From the NCBI GenBank assembly GCA_964036045.1, contig OZ038385.1, forward strand, positions 63,765,670 through 63,829,669: a DNA stretch of 64,000 nucleotides. Direction: 5' to 3'. Source of the DNA: Eutreptiella sp. 'Long Island Sound 2002'. Its lineage: Eukaryota; Euglenozoa; Euglenophyceae; Eutreptiales; Eutreptiaceae. A program made the translations under genes and the position numbers. Positions within the stretch are counted from its first letter, which is position 1. Every line of letters begins with the position of its first letter. The notes beneath the pieces were generated by a model. That model had not been told where the DNA came from. It did no database searches and worked only from the letters and a program-made list of their open reading frames with translations. Below, piece after piece: positions 12,660 through 24,470 of this stretch.

Positions 12660-12900
12660 CCCTAGTATATCAAAGTATGGGTCTCTAGTACGGCCAGACG
12701 CCCAAATAGCCACCGCTATAGAGCGGGGAGGCAGAATCAGAATTGGCTCACTTGTGGGCAAGGATGGGGCAAGGTGGCTATATAACCCCTGCCGCCTAGG
12801 GGATCCCCACCGCCTCAGAGCGGGGGGCAGAATCAGAAAAGGGCCCACAAGTGGGCAAGGTGGCTACATAACCCCATTGGGCGCCTTCGGCGCCCGTTGG
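12660..12900 (-). repeat. Inverted copies of the 'GTTATGTAGCCA' unit
   Basis: Two units in reverse orientation (GTGGGCAAGGTGGCTA, TAACCCC, CGGGGGGCAGAATCAG) follow a short motif, TATGGGTCTCTAGTACGGCC then AGACGCCCAAATAG. That motif recurs at 46358-46395 and, inverted, at about 55975-56020. Confidence 0.7.
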
Positions 12901-12984
12901 CTCCTTGGGCCCATACCTTTGACAACTAACTGTCGGCCGGAGGCCCCTGGGGGGGGGGGGGGTAGTTGGCGTCCTAGGACCCGC

Positions 12985-14545
12985 GGAGTCGCCCCCCCCC
13001 CTACCTCCCCCCCCCTACCTCCCCCCCCCTACCTCCCCCCCCTACCCCCCCCTACCTGCACGTTGCGTACGCCCCCGGCACGCCCGTCGACCCCTCCGTG
13101 TGGGACTCCCAGTGAGGCCACCGGCCACCGGCCGGCCCGCACACACCGCCCCGCGCTCGCCTCTGGCACTCGTGCCCGTGGACGCCGCTACCCACGCGCC
13201 CGGCCCCGGCCTCAGCCCCCGAGCAACGCTTCCTGCCAGCCGCAGGTCCCACGGCCCGCCGGGGGCCCCCGACAGGCACGCCGACACCCTTGCGCGTGCG
13301 CCCCCCGCAGCTTGGCCTACACGGCGCGCTCTCCCCCGGCACGCCCATCGACCCCACTGTGTGGGGCTCTTGGGGCCTCTGCCGACCGCCGGCTGGACCG
13401 CCCGCACCTCCCAGCGACCGCCACGGGCCCCGCACCCGCATGGCGCCGCCTCCGCCTCGGCTGCCCGCCGCTACCCATGCACCCGGCCCCGGCCTCAGCC
13501 CCCAGGCAACGCAACCTGCTCACCGCAGGTCCCTCGGCCCGCAGAGGGGCCCCCACCGGGCACGCCGACGCCCTTGCGCACGCGCCCCCCGCAGCTAGGC
13601 CTGCAGGACGCGCCCTCCCCCGGCACGCCCACCGACCCCACTGTGTGGGGCGCTCAGGGCCACTGCCAACCGCCGGCTGGACCGCCCGCACCCCCCCGCG
13701 GCCGCCACGGGCCCCGCACCCGCATGGCGCCGCTTCCGCCTCGGCCGCCCGCCGCTACCCATGCGCCCGGCCCGGGCCCCGACCCCCCGCCGGCTGTGCC
13801 GCGCGGCCTCCCGTAAGCAGGACACAGGGACAGGCACCAGGGGACAGCACCTGAACCAAACACAACACGCCAGCCGCCGTATACCCATGACAGTGCTCTT
13901 GTGCTCCCGCCCTTGTGCCCTCCCTCCCCCATGACCGACGCGCGCGCGCGCCCGCACCGCCGGGGACGAGGCGGCCACACCACAGCACGAGCAAAGGTGA
14001 CTAGGCGCCGGCAGACAGCAACTCCCGGGCCTCCCCTCGCCCCCGTAGAAGGCTAGACGCACGGGCCAGCGCCCCCGGCCACGCCACGGCCGCACACGAG
14101 GAACGGCCACCTCGGCGGGATGTTCGGGCAAGGCGCGGAGTGTCCGTGGACCCTGGCGTGCCTTCCCCACCCCAAGGTCACCGCCCCGCCCTCCACCCCC
14201 TCCACAGCCGCTTGGCACAGGACGAGTCACTCTCCCCCCGCGAGACGGGGGAGGGCTCCAGGGTAACTTCCACAGGTGGCCCCACCCTCCTCCACGCGCC
14301 CCCCCCCCCCCCTCCACACCACGGCGGCCCCCCCCCCCTCGGTCGTTGTCGGCACACGCCCGGCCAGCGTGACGCCGGCCGACTGCTCCCTTGCGCCCTG
14401 CCCAGGGAGAGCGTGTCTGGCAATTTCTCCCGCCGGCACGTGCTGGGTGCCCTCACAACAACAACAACAACAACAACAACTACCCCCCCCCTACCTCCCC
14501 CCCCTACCCCCCCCCCTACCTCCAAGGTAGGGGGGGGCGACTTCG
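12985..14545. repeat. GC-rich tandem block bounded by inverted poly-C/poly-G ends
   Basis: The left end is GTCGCC followed by (C)n-TACCT repeats (12990-13060). The right end, after a (CAA)n run (14456-14478), is poly-C/TACCT then AGGTAGGGGGGGGCGAC (14527-14543), so the outer ends are inverted. Inside, 13070-13800 has about 2.7 tandem units spaced 264 and 283 bp (starts near 13072, 13336 and 13619 at CCCGGCACGCCC). Long frames here are composition artefacts. Confidence 0.65.
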
Positions 14546-15237
14546 TGCGATATATGACTGGCCACTGGCCAAAAAGCTTCTGGCCAATGTTTATTTATGG
14601 GCTGTGCTCGTTGAATTTGCAATTCAAAGTATGGGTTTTGGGGGCCACATAGAGTGTTGGGGAAACCACGCATTGGCAATCCAAGAGGCAACACCATGGA
14701 AGCAAAGATAGCTGTTGAAAGGTACAACTGCTTGGGAAAGGTGGAAATAGTGGTGGAGAGCTCCAAAGGTGTGGCCAAGACTGTACATAGAGGTCCTGTA
14801 GTGGCACCTGCAGCCGTTTGCAAATGAGTTCCTTGGAGTCCTAGGATTTCATCACATGTCCCACAGCCGGCGTCGGTCAGGGGGACCATTGAGGCACACA
14901 AGGCAAACGTGGGGGTTGGCATTGATGAGGCGCACGAAGGTGTGCTATAAAGGCTGACATATCGAAGGCTCCCAGCATGTAGATGGCTGAACAGCCCACA
15001 GCCCAAGCAGATATCCAGTGCTGTGGGTATGACCTCAGATTGCTGAGGATACCACAGTATCATCTAAGGGCATCTCCATGGGTGCCGCTTGCAGAGCACC
15101 CTATTCGTGCGTGAATAGGCGGTCTCCCAAATTTACTGGCTTCGCCATATGAATTGCACCGCGCCGGGTCGGTGGGATGGACGTCATGACCAGGCGGTGT
15201 TCTGCTCTCAGGTTCTTTTTGTGAAGGTTCATCTCTC
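14546..15237. other. Upstream region of the RNA-end/primase fusion gene
   Basis: 14546-14655 matches a dispersed segment also found at about 6050-6110 (TTGAATTTGC, TTCAAAGTATGGGT, GGGGCCACA). The rest up to the start codon holds no recognised gene or promoter motif. Confidence 0.5.
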
Positions 15238-18200
15238 ATGGGCCGCAAAAAGCAAGGCGCGGAGCCCACATGTATGGAGAGCACACAGGGACAAAAGAAT
15301 GCCCCATTCACCCCGGCAGATCGGATCTTTCATCGCATTATTTGGGACGAGAGTTTGAATATGAATGACTTTGAGGTTGGCTACGAAGACCGCTTCAAGG
15401 GTCTCCTGTGGACCTCGATCCGGAAATTCCGTTCCGGTGATGATGAAGTGAGTGAAGTGCCTTTCCATCGAGTTCTACAATTCCGATGGCGCGGTCTTGC
15501 AGTCGTATGGGACAAGAAGGCACGAATCAACATTTTGGATCAAGTGGCGGCGGGAACGCTCAATGCCCACAATGCCGTTCCCCGAGCGTTGCAAACAGCT
15601 GCTGGACCTGTTGGGGGTGGCCAGTCCTCATTGTTGAGTGTCGGAAAATGGGACGATGCATTGAAGATCTGGACCTCCTGCGGCGCCTCGGCCTTCGAGA
15701 CTTGCAGCCGCAGGGCAATTAAAGTGTGCACCTACAACGTACTCTTTGATCATTTTGAAGCGGAGAAGTTGCACGTGGACCGGCGATACGACATGCTGCT
15801 GCAGTCTCTACAAGAATGGGATGCGGACATCGTTGGGTTGCAGGAGGTCCCGTCGCACTCCCATCGCACTCCTTTTACCATCTTTCCGTTGCACTACCCG
15901 CCCTCGCATTCTCTTCGCACTGTTGCCGCTTTCTGGTTTGTGGGCCGCCGGTTGTGTGGTGATCGAGCAGTCGTGTTGTTTGTGCGCGTTTGTGTAGTGC
16001 CCTTGGCGCGTTTGCTTGCTGTTGCTGGTTTTTTCGTACATGCTTGCCATTGCTGTACTGTGTGTTGCTTTGCAGTGCTTGTTTTGTTATCCGTTGTGAC
16101 GGGTGGTTTTCTCGCCCGTTGTCCAGCCCGTGCCTTGTTCTGGCGCAGATCAGCCTCCTGTCAAACTCTGTTTGCATCACGTGGAAAGTCTCTGCATCCG
16201 ACGCGCTCCCTCCTGTCGAAATGCTTGCAGCCGGTGCGCACTACCTCCTCACAGTCTTCGCACTCGTGTCGCAGTATTTGCACAACTCCGTTCACACACC
16301 CTCTTCACACGCTTTTCACCATTTACCTTCACACTTCGCATTTCCGGCAGCACGACCGTTCACAATTCCTTCGTACTCCCTTCGCATCCCATTCACACAC
16401 CTTTCGAATTTCCCACATTTTTGCTATTTTTACTTCGCATCCCCTGCGCCTTGTCTTCGCAGGTGACCCCAGCGCTTTTGCAGCAGCTCTTGGCGTCAGA
16501 GTACGTCCAGCAGACGTATTTTGTATCCGATCACAGTTCTGAGAGTGTGAAGCCTTCGGGGCAGCTTTTGCTGTCCAAACTGCCGCTGCGCTCCGCGTGG
16601 ACTTACCATTTCGCTAGGCACTCCTCCAAGAGAGCGCTGTTCGGAAGAGTGCAGATCGGTGGCTGCGACGTGGCCATTGCCTGCGTACACTTGATCAGCG
16701 ACTACGCCGCGAACTGCGTGCAACGCCGATTGTCGCAGCTGCAGGACGTGTTCCTGCAGCTCCGGGACTGCAGCGACTGCCTGATGCTGGGGGACTTCAA
16801 CTTCGGGGACTTGGGGGAGGAGACGCAGCTCGTGCACTGGGGCCGGTACATCGACGTGTGGCGCACCCTTCAGCCCCTTGCGCCGGGATTCACGTTCGAT
16901 CCTGCGACCAATCCCTTGGCAGACCTCACGTCCCGCAACAAACAGCCCCGGCGGCTGGACCGCATCCTGATGCAGTCCGACGTCCTGACCCCAACGGATG
17001 TCTCAATCGTGGGCACCAACTACCGGACGATCACAGTGCCCGCAGCCGGCCCCAGCCCAGCGAGCCTTGGGTTGCCCGCTCCTGCCGCTTCCAGCGGTCG
17101 TCGGGGGTGCGAGGGAACGGATGGGGCAGGTCCTCGGGACCCCGCACCCCCGGAATGTGGTTCCACAAGCAGCAGTGCGGGCGCGGGCGACGCGCCGGCC
17201 GTTGAGGGCCCAGAGCGCGCTCCAGTCGGCGCTGGTCCTGACTACGAAGCCGTACACGACCCCGACGATGAGGCGGAGGGCGCAGGGCCCACGGAGGACT
17301 TCCGGCTGCACGCCTCCGACCACTACGCGGTGCTGTGCACCGTCGCGGTGGCGGCGGCGGTGCCGGCGCCGCTCCCCGACAACGTTCCCCTGAGCCATCA
17401 GACGGCCGTTGTGGTGATCCCGCCGGCGGAGCTCTGGCCGCCGCTGCAGGACATCCGGCGGCATCACGACAAAGCGTACACCCGCTGGCCCCCGCACTTC
17501 AACGTACTGCACCCGTTCATCGCGGAGGAGGTGCTGGAGCTCCACTGCCCCCGAATCGCGCTGGCCTTGGCCCACTTGCCGCCGTTCAGCGTGTCGCTGG
17601 CGCAGGTCGACGCCTTCGACGACCGCAGGGGCTATTTGTGGTTCGGGCCGGGCAGCCTCGAGGAACAGCGCGGCATGTGCCGACTGCACGGCCTCTTGGC
17701 CTCGCAGTTCCCCTTTTGCCGGCGCGAGGGCTACACGCCCCATCTCACGGTCGGTCAGTTCGGGCCCAGCGACATCATCCACCATCGGAAGGAGATCAAT
17801 CGCCGGTGGCGGCCCGTCCGCTTCACTGTCGACCGGGTCCACGTGCTCGCCAAGCCCGCGGGCCACGGGCCCTACCGCGTCGTGTACAGCGTCCCCCTGG
17901 GGCAGGGGCCGCCGGGGGACGTCCCTCAGTGGGAGCCCGCCACCTTCCCGGACTGGGGGCCAGGGACGGGGGCTGCGGAGGAGGAGGAGGAAGCGGAGGA
18001 GGAGGAGCCGCCCGTGCCTTGCGGCAGCGGCAGCGGGACGCCCTTCGCGTGTCCGCCCGACGCGGACGCGATGGTCCTGGACCGCCCCGCCGTCGGGGCC
18101 CGCAAACTGACGCCGTACGCGCCGCGGGACGCCCTCGAACGCTGGATGCTGCGGCACACGCGACGGGGCCTGGCCCGCGCCGCGCCGACGCACGTCTCGC

Positions 18201-19060
18201 AGTTGGGGGCCATGTACCACATCCCCAGTGCACTGGTGGACGGGTACCTCGAGCACTGGGCCCAGAGCGTGCGCGACAGCGACGCCACCCCGTTCTTTAT
18301 GGAGGAGGTCCGGGGGGACGTGTTCCGGTTGTACCTGGACCTCGACCTCAAATGGACCTCCGCAGGCCTCTTCGACCTCCTCCCCTCGGGCCTCCTCTTC
18401 CTCGTCCTCGCCCACACCCGCGCCTTCTGCTCCCTGTGGGACCGGGCGCCCCCGGTGGCCGTCGTGACGGAGTGCCAGGGCCCGTGGTCGGACGAGCGGC
18501 ACCGCGACGCCGTGTATAAGTCCGGGTTCCGCGTGTTCTTCCAGGGGCTGTTTGTGGACTGCGCGCTGTACAAGGCCTATTTGCAGACGCTGGGCGCCAC
18601 GCTGGAGCATGCGGCACGGAGGCCGGAGCGCGCGTGCGCGGGGCAGGGCTGGGCGGATATTTGTGATATGGGGGCCGTGAGTTGGGATCGGGGGCGGTTG
18701 ATGGGGACGGTCAAGCGCCGGCGTAGTCTGCAGCGTCAGTACCGCTACATGGGGGCCTTTTCTCTCGGCGCAGTGGCTGATGCTGCCATTCGGTCGTGGG
18801 CGGACTGTCCGTTGGCCGAGTTGGCCGAGCGGACGGAAGCATTACTTGGCCCCTGGGGCCTGTATGAAGGCCCACCGGGAGTGGTGATAGACACCGCGCT
18901 GCATGAACAGCTGCAGTCCAGCCTGCTGCACGTGCTGCATGCCACCACTCTTCGGGTGTGGGACAGCCCGACGGTGTGCCCTGCAGAGGCACAGGCCTTC
19001 ATGCTTCACGCAGACGTCGATCAGTCTTATGCAGCCCGTCGGGGGGGACTCGAGCTGTGA
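15238..19060 (+). CDS. Fusion protein: MJ1316 - EEP nuclease - 2H phosphoesterase - primase-like
   Basis: Exons 15238-15846 and 16463-19060 join in phase 0 at the EEP motif GLQE|V, giving 1,068 aa. Residues 21-95 match the MJ1316/DUF504 domain (TPADRIFHRI, DFEVGYEDRFKG, VPFHRVL), proposed to recognise cyclic RNA ends. Residues about 160-500 are an EEP phosphodiesterase with N167 (TYNVLF), E203, LGDFNFGD, RLDRIL and SDHYAV. An acidic, low-complexity insert of about 80 aa precedes the last motif. Residues about 520-660 are a 2H phosphoesterase/RNA ligase-like module with PHFNVLHPF and PHLTVGQF. After an acidic linker, residues about 710-990 resemble an archaeo-eukaryotic primase of the viral type: YLDLDLKW (about 827-834), YKSGFRVFF (about 888) and GRLMGTVKRRRS. 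The usual second-motif His is Arg here. A role in RNA-end processing or repair is inferred. A weak donor at 19057 could extend the gene to an exon at 19122. Confidence 0.82.
15847..16462 (+). other. Intron inside the EEP domain (phase 0)
   Basis: This 616 bp intron has donor GAG|GTCCCG and acceptor TTCGCAG. It is pyrimidine-rich with many TTCACAC-like repeats. Splicing it joins GLQE to VTPALLQQLL, which is the expected EEP consensus, so frames reading into it are not coding. Confidence 0.85.
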
Positions 19061-19190
19061 GGGTCGTGCTGCTGCTGCGGGTGTGAGTGTGGATTTTGCA
19101 TGCGCTGGTCTTGCCTTGCAGGGCAATGCGGACATGCAGAAGGACAATACTTGGGTTCTACAAGTGCAGGCTGTGCCTCAGTGTGGCTGA

Positions 19191-21514
19191 TAATTTGGTT
19201 GGGTAGCATTCGGTGTTCGGCGTTCGGCTGGGTGACGGATGGGTTGTCGATCACGAGGTATTTGGATGAAATGCCTGATGGTCCGACCAGATCTTTGAAG
19301 TGACCCTGAAAGGGAACACCCGACGACGTGTCCATGTGGTGCACATACGAAGTGATCATCCTCATTAGGATTTTCCCCTACCACTGGCATGACTTTACAA
19401 CCAATGCGGGCAACGCTGGGCCCGGGCACAGACCCCCCCCCTGGAAATTGGCTGGAAAGTGCCGTACAATCGGCGCCAAAGGCGCCGGAAGCATTTTTGC
19501 TTGATGTGGCAAAAATGGGCATTTTCTCAGTGAGTCTAAAATCATTATCCCACCTCAGAGCAGTGGTGTTGAGTGATGGCCAGCACCCTTGTTGGTGGCA
19601 CACTTCACTTGCCGTGCAAGGATCCTGTGTTTAATTCCTGGGGATTGCAATGTGAGCCCTTGGGAAACAGGGATGGTTGAGGGCTGGACCTTGTTTTTTC
19701 CTTTTTGTTTCCATGGCTCATCACAAATCTACATTAGTCACCCTTGTCCTTCAATGCCGCTGGTTCGGTTTCTCACCCCAGACAAGGTGGATTGCCTTAT
19801 TTGGGGACTCTTTCCAGCCAATAAGAGGCCAAGGTGGGGTGGTGCACTGTAGCTGGAACAGACCATGGATCTTTGTGCCCTTAAACACAAATACCACCCA
19901 TATCGGCTGACACACCAATGGTTACCTTGAAAAATATCCTCCTTGCACCTTCCAAACCCAAAGAGGTGGGGTAGAGGAAAATTCAGCTTTTGGGGTCCGG
20001 AAAACAATTTCGTGCAAATTCTTTTTCGTACCCCCCCCCCCCCTTTCTAGGGGTATCCCCCGAAAAAAAAGCTGTGCGCCGGTACCAGGAGTTTTTTTCG
20101 ACCCGCCCCCCCCTGCGTGTTGCATGCAAGTGTCACACTGCATCCCCGCTCTGCCCCCTCGCAGGACTCCGCCACTGCCCGCCCCAGCAAAGAAGGATGG
20201 GGCGGGGGATGGAGAGGGGAGGGTTTACAGCACGCGACACTTGATGATGTGTCCCAGGCACGCCGTTGCCCCTGCGTTTGTCAATTATCTCCACTGTCAT
20301 TATGATGTGCGCTCAGTAAGTCATGGCCGTGCACTCCTCATGCGTGGGATTCTGCTTTGCAACAAATATGCGTCATCTGCACACTACAACAGGAGGCATG
20401 GCGACATATGCTCCGTGCACAGATGCACTTGTCAGTGAAGTTGTCAAACTGGAAGTATTCAACAGAATCAAAACACCCTCACAATCCTTCTCACCCGTTT
20501 TGGCGGTCTGTGGCCACCTGCAACAGCCATTCTGAGGGTGGTCTGTGGACGCCTACGACAGCCATTGACACCTCGCCTTGCCTATGATGTCCCCCTCAGG
20601 TGTGGCACCCCTACCTCAACACGGCAGCATCTCTACAATCCCCCCACGGTTGTGTTGAATGCCAAGGATTTGGGAATATTTTTACGATGCATTTTTTCTT
20701 CCTGCTCCGAGGCATTAGACATGGAGGAACCGGTCAGAATTGGGCAGGCATTGCATTAGCAGTGTAGGTGCCACCTGGACCTTTGCAATCTTTGCGGGCT
20801 GATCATTTTGATGGTGTGCATTGAGGGCAGCCACCCAGAAAGATACGCTACATTGGCAGACTGCCAGGGACACTCTGCCATTTCACAAGACCCCACGATC
20901 TTGGTCGCAGGATTACATGAGACATGCACTGATGATGTGTTGGTTTTTGCATTTTGAGTAGTGTTTATGCTTCCCAATGCAGCAACCGAGGTTGTGCAGG
21001 AGCTGGGTTTGCAGAGAAATTACTTTTAAGAAAAAGGGTGTTTGCACCTAGGAACAGCTGTTCTCCGAATTATGAGAATAATTGGTCGTCTGGGTTCCAC
21101 CTGGCCGTTTCACCTGAGAGTGAAGATTTTTGTAGTGGTTGTCATTGTGCATTACAAAAAGGGGGAGCACCTAATGTGGCGCGGAGATTGGGCCGTCTCG
21201 CGTGACCAAGCAACCAAACTTTAGCCCGGAGCTAATTCCGATTGCGTTTGTTTGAACCTTCTGGTGCTAGTGAGGGGTTTGTCTCAGTTTGCAATTGTAT
21301 GTTGCTCCGTGTTAGACAGACACCGGAATGCATGGCAGACAGCAAGCAGGAAGACAATTTAGGTTGGATGTGCGAGAGAATACGGATGAAGGGTGCTCAT
21401 TTGATTTGATTATTTTTGACTGAAGCAGAAGGTAGGAAACCAGCGTCTGACAACAGAAGCATGGCCACAAGGCATACCCTGATGGTTGTTTATACCTGTA
21501 CTGGGAATTGGATC
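19191..21514. other. Intergenic; possible SINE-like segment near 19560-19650
   Basis: No gene was recognised. At 19566-19650 the arrangement GTTGAGTGATGGCCAGCAC, CACTTGCCGTGCAAGG, GTGTTTAATTCCTGG resembles a decayed tRNA-derived SINE head. Pairing is too poor for a functional tRNA. Poly-C (20030-20045) and T-rich tracts are present. Confidence 0.35.
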
Positions 21515-21790
21515 CGAGTCTGTAGTAAAACCTAGTGAAGGATTTTTTGAATTTTTTTTTTTACTAGGTAACAGTTTACTAGCTTCACTAGTTTTTACTA
21601 GGTATCAGGAACCTAGTAAAAAAAAGTTTTTTTTTTTACTATTTTCTGAAGCTTAGTAAAAACAAGATTTTTTTACCAGGTTTCAGAACCGAGTAGAAGA
21701 AAATTTCTTTTTTCACAAGGTTCTGAACGCTGTAAAATTTTTTTTACTAGGGTCCAAAACCTAGAAAAAAAAAACTAGGTTTCAGAATTT
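21515..21790 (+). repeat. ACTAGGTT hairpin array
   Basis: Several AT-rich inverted repeats of the form TTTTTACTAGGTT-x4-AACCTAGTAAAAA can fold as hairpins. The array begins at GTCTGTAGTAAAACCTAGT and runs directly into the tandem array that follows. The same order of parts recurs at 27570-27790. Confidence 0.75.
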
Positions 21791-22850
21791 TTGGGCCACT
21801 TCTGGGCCACTGCTGATTTTGTACCCCGCTCTGAAGCATCGGGGACCCCCCAAACGGCAGGGGTTATATAGCCACGCAGCCCACTTGTGGGCCACTTCTG
21901 ATTTTGTGCCCCACTCTGAAGCACAGGGGACCCCGCACACGGTAGGAGTTATGTAGCCACTAGGCCCACTTGTGGGCCACTTCTGATTTTTTTCCGCCAC
22001 TGTGAAGCATAGGGGACCCCGCAGACAGCAGGGGTTATGTAGCCACCCGGCCCACTTGTGGGCCACTTCTGATTTTGTGCCCCGCTCTGAAGCATCCCCC
22101 CCCCCCCCCGACAGCAAGGGTTATGTAGCCACTAGGCCGGCCTGTGGGCCACTTCTGATTTTGTCCCTTGCCTTGAAGCATAGGGGATCCCCCAGATGGT
22201 AGGGGTTATGCAGGCACTGGGCCCACTTGTGGGCCACTTCTGATTTTGTACCCTGCTTTGAAGCATGGGGGACCCCGCAGATAGCAAGGGTTATGTAGCC
22301 ATCCGGCCCATTCGTGGGCCACTTCTGATTTTGTGCCCCGCTTTGAAGCATTGCCCCCCCCCCCCCCCAACAGCAGGGGTTATGTAGCCACCCATCCCAC
22401 TTGTGGGCCACTTCTGATTTTGTGCCCCGCTCTGAAGCATTGCCCCCCCCCCCCCCCCAACAGCAGGAGTTATGTAGCCAGTGGGCCCAGTTGTGGGCCA
22501 CTTCTAATTTTGTCCTGCGCTGTGAAGCATCAGGGACCCCCAAGACAGCAGGGGACATGTAGCCACTAGGCCCACTTGTGGGCCACTTCTGATTTTGTCC
22601 CGTGCCTTGAAGCATATGGGATCCCGCACACAGCAAGGGTTATGTAGCCACCTTGTGGGCCACTTCCGATTGTGTACCCTGCTCTGAAGCATAGGTGACC
22701 CCGTACATGGCAGGGGTTATGTAGCCAGTGGGCCCACTTCTGATTTTGTCCCGCGCTCTGAAGCATAGGGGACCCCATAGACGGTAGGGGTTATGTAGCC
22801 ACCCGGCCCACTTGTGGGCCACTTCTGATTCTCTTCCCCACCGAGGCATG
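21791..22850 (+). repeat. Tandem array of the 'GTTATGTAGCCA' unit, about 13 copies
   Basis: Units of roughly 80-95 bp share GTGGGCCACTTCTGATTTTG, a CCCCGCTCTGAAGCAT block, a variable GGGGACCCC or poly-C segment, and GCAGGGGTTATGTAGCCAC. Units at 22100, 22355 and 22443 have the central block replaced by long C runs. Minus-strand open frames are translations of the repeat. Confidence 0.85.
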
Positions 22851-23419
22851 CACGAAAAAACCACAATGTGTCCAGTGGGCACAGATTTTGCCCTTGGAAT
22901 ACGCATGCAATGGTCTATTGCTTGGTTGTTTGTAAAACTCTACACTTCCTTTCCAAGGGCCAGCCCCCCCCCCCCCCTGCGCAGGCTTGAGCTGTTGTAT
23001 GTCTCACGTAAGTTCCTATACTTCAGGTGATGACCTTCGTGGTCGTGGCAGGCCCCACCTCCTGCATGGAGTGTGCAGTACGCACAGGGACACACTGTAG
23101 TTGGACTTTCGCCTGTGGAGAAATGCTTGACCCGCATCCCATCCGGTGGCCCAGCAAAAACCTTTGCTGTACATAATTTCTAGGCCCAACCGCCTATGCG
23201 CACTGCCTGCCTTGATGGCCGAACCCTTCAGTGTCAGAATTAAAAAAAAGAACAAACAAACTTTTGACTCACCGCCGTGAAACACACCACTTAGCCCTAA
23301 ATGAGTGGTTTTAGCCACAAGTAAGCCCCAACTTCACATTTCCAGGCGAAATGCAGGCATATGGTGGGAGATTAGGAAGCCACAGGTAGGAGGGCTGTGA
23401 TAATTGTAGGTTTAAATCG
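22851..23419. other. Intergenic, no gene seen
   Basis: This is sequence between the tandem array and the retroelement remnant. It contains a C run at 22966-22977 and nothing recognised. Confidence 0.4.
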
Positions 23420-24470
23420 CTAGTGCCCCACAAGTCTTTGGAGTCTCTTCGTCCCAAGGCCGGCACTAGTCCTGTGCAGCCCAACATGGCCCTTAGGGTA
23501 CGCATGGCACCAGCACTAACGATCTTTAGGGCCGAAATGTATGGTGTACGCATCGCGGCGTATTTGCCCAAGCCACGGGACTCCATAGTGCTTGACCATT
23601 GGGTGGCGGCCCGGTTTGTTTCCAAGCTACCCACCCCCGTAGTGTTCTGACTATTGACTTGCATGATGCGGTGTATCAACTCATTAGGGCCAAGTCTCTC
23701 CAAGTACGATGGGCACGAGGGCACCGGGACCCCAAGAAGGCGCATAGTCTGCAGTATCACCAAGCTAGGATCAGGAACGGATATCTTCCTGGACAACCAT
23801 GTGATGCTATCCCCAGCACGCAAGTGGGAGTAAAGTCACACCCGCAAAAGGTGGTCTGTGAAGCGCATTGGACGTCATGGCTGCCCCTTAGTGTTGTCAA
23901 CTGAGACAAGTGGGGGCCATGGCTCTGGGCGACACTGCACTAGTGGCCAGGATACGGAGCAGCTTGGGAAATTGAACCGGCACGATGCCCTCGTTGCGGG
24001 CGGCACCATGGTCAAGCGGTGCAAGAGTGCCTCTTGGCCCGCCCGTACAAGTCCCGGTTTTGGGCATCTAGACCGACGACCTACAAATGTGCACCCGCTT
24101 GCAGTTCCCGCACTCCCTACTACAATGCAGGCACATTGGAAGTTGGTGGTCGCCACGTGGCACTTCCATGTGTTCCAACAATTGCAGGCATGGGTCTTCA
24201 ACAAAATGCGACACTCCCCGTCCTTCCCTAGCAACAAGAGGCTGACACACATCGTCCCGCTTGTTAAAGGGGCCCCGCCACATGTGACTAAACCTACGGC
24301 CCGCAACATATGGAACCACCTCAGGGGGGTCCTATCCATCCAATCACAGACACGGCAAAAGTTCCCTAATACCGCGCCCACGGTGGAGAACCTTAGATGG
24401 CAGTTGACGCAGGCAACCACTGCTGCAAACCGCACATGGGTCCTAGATGCCATGGCCCGGCATTGACACG
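23420..24470 (+). pseudogene. Decayed retroelement fragment with RNase H-like segment
   Basis: Pieces of one coding region are spread over frames. 23423-23650 reads FRAEMYGVRIAAYL and VLDHWVAARFVSKL. 23640-23890 reads DLHDAVYQLIRAKSLQVRW then ARGHRDPKKAHSL. Together these resemble the E, D and WxxGH parts of a retrotransposon RNase H. 24019-24231 (KSRFWASRPTTYKCAPACSS) and 23858-24466 continue with no recognised domain. Several frameshifts and stops show it is dead. It is not the element at 36.7 kb, which lacks RNase H. Confidence 0.45.

Noticed and set aside
12493-14317. Pro/Ala/Arg-rich frames up to 453 codons
   Set aside because: They run through 170 bp repeats, poly-C and the GC-rich tandem block, with equally long frames on the other strand; they reflect composition, not genes.
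16103-16462. N-terminal extension of the second exon of the fusion gene as coding
   Set aside because: The stretch is pyrimidine-rich, lacks EEP motifs, and removing it as an intron restores GLQE-VTPALL exactly.
17003-18610. 535-codon minus-strand frame and 394-codon plus-strand frame opposite the fusion gene
   Set aside because: They are shadows of the GC-rich coding exon; only the fusion-gene frame carries domain motifs.
21791-22850. CRISPR-like array
   Set aside because: Units are imperfect tandem repeats without unique spacers of constant length, in a eukaryotic intergenic region.
21782-22906. Minus-strand frames rich in GTKSEVAHKW repeats
   Set aside because: They are translations of the tandem repeat array.
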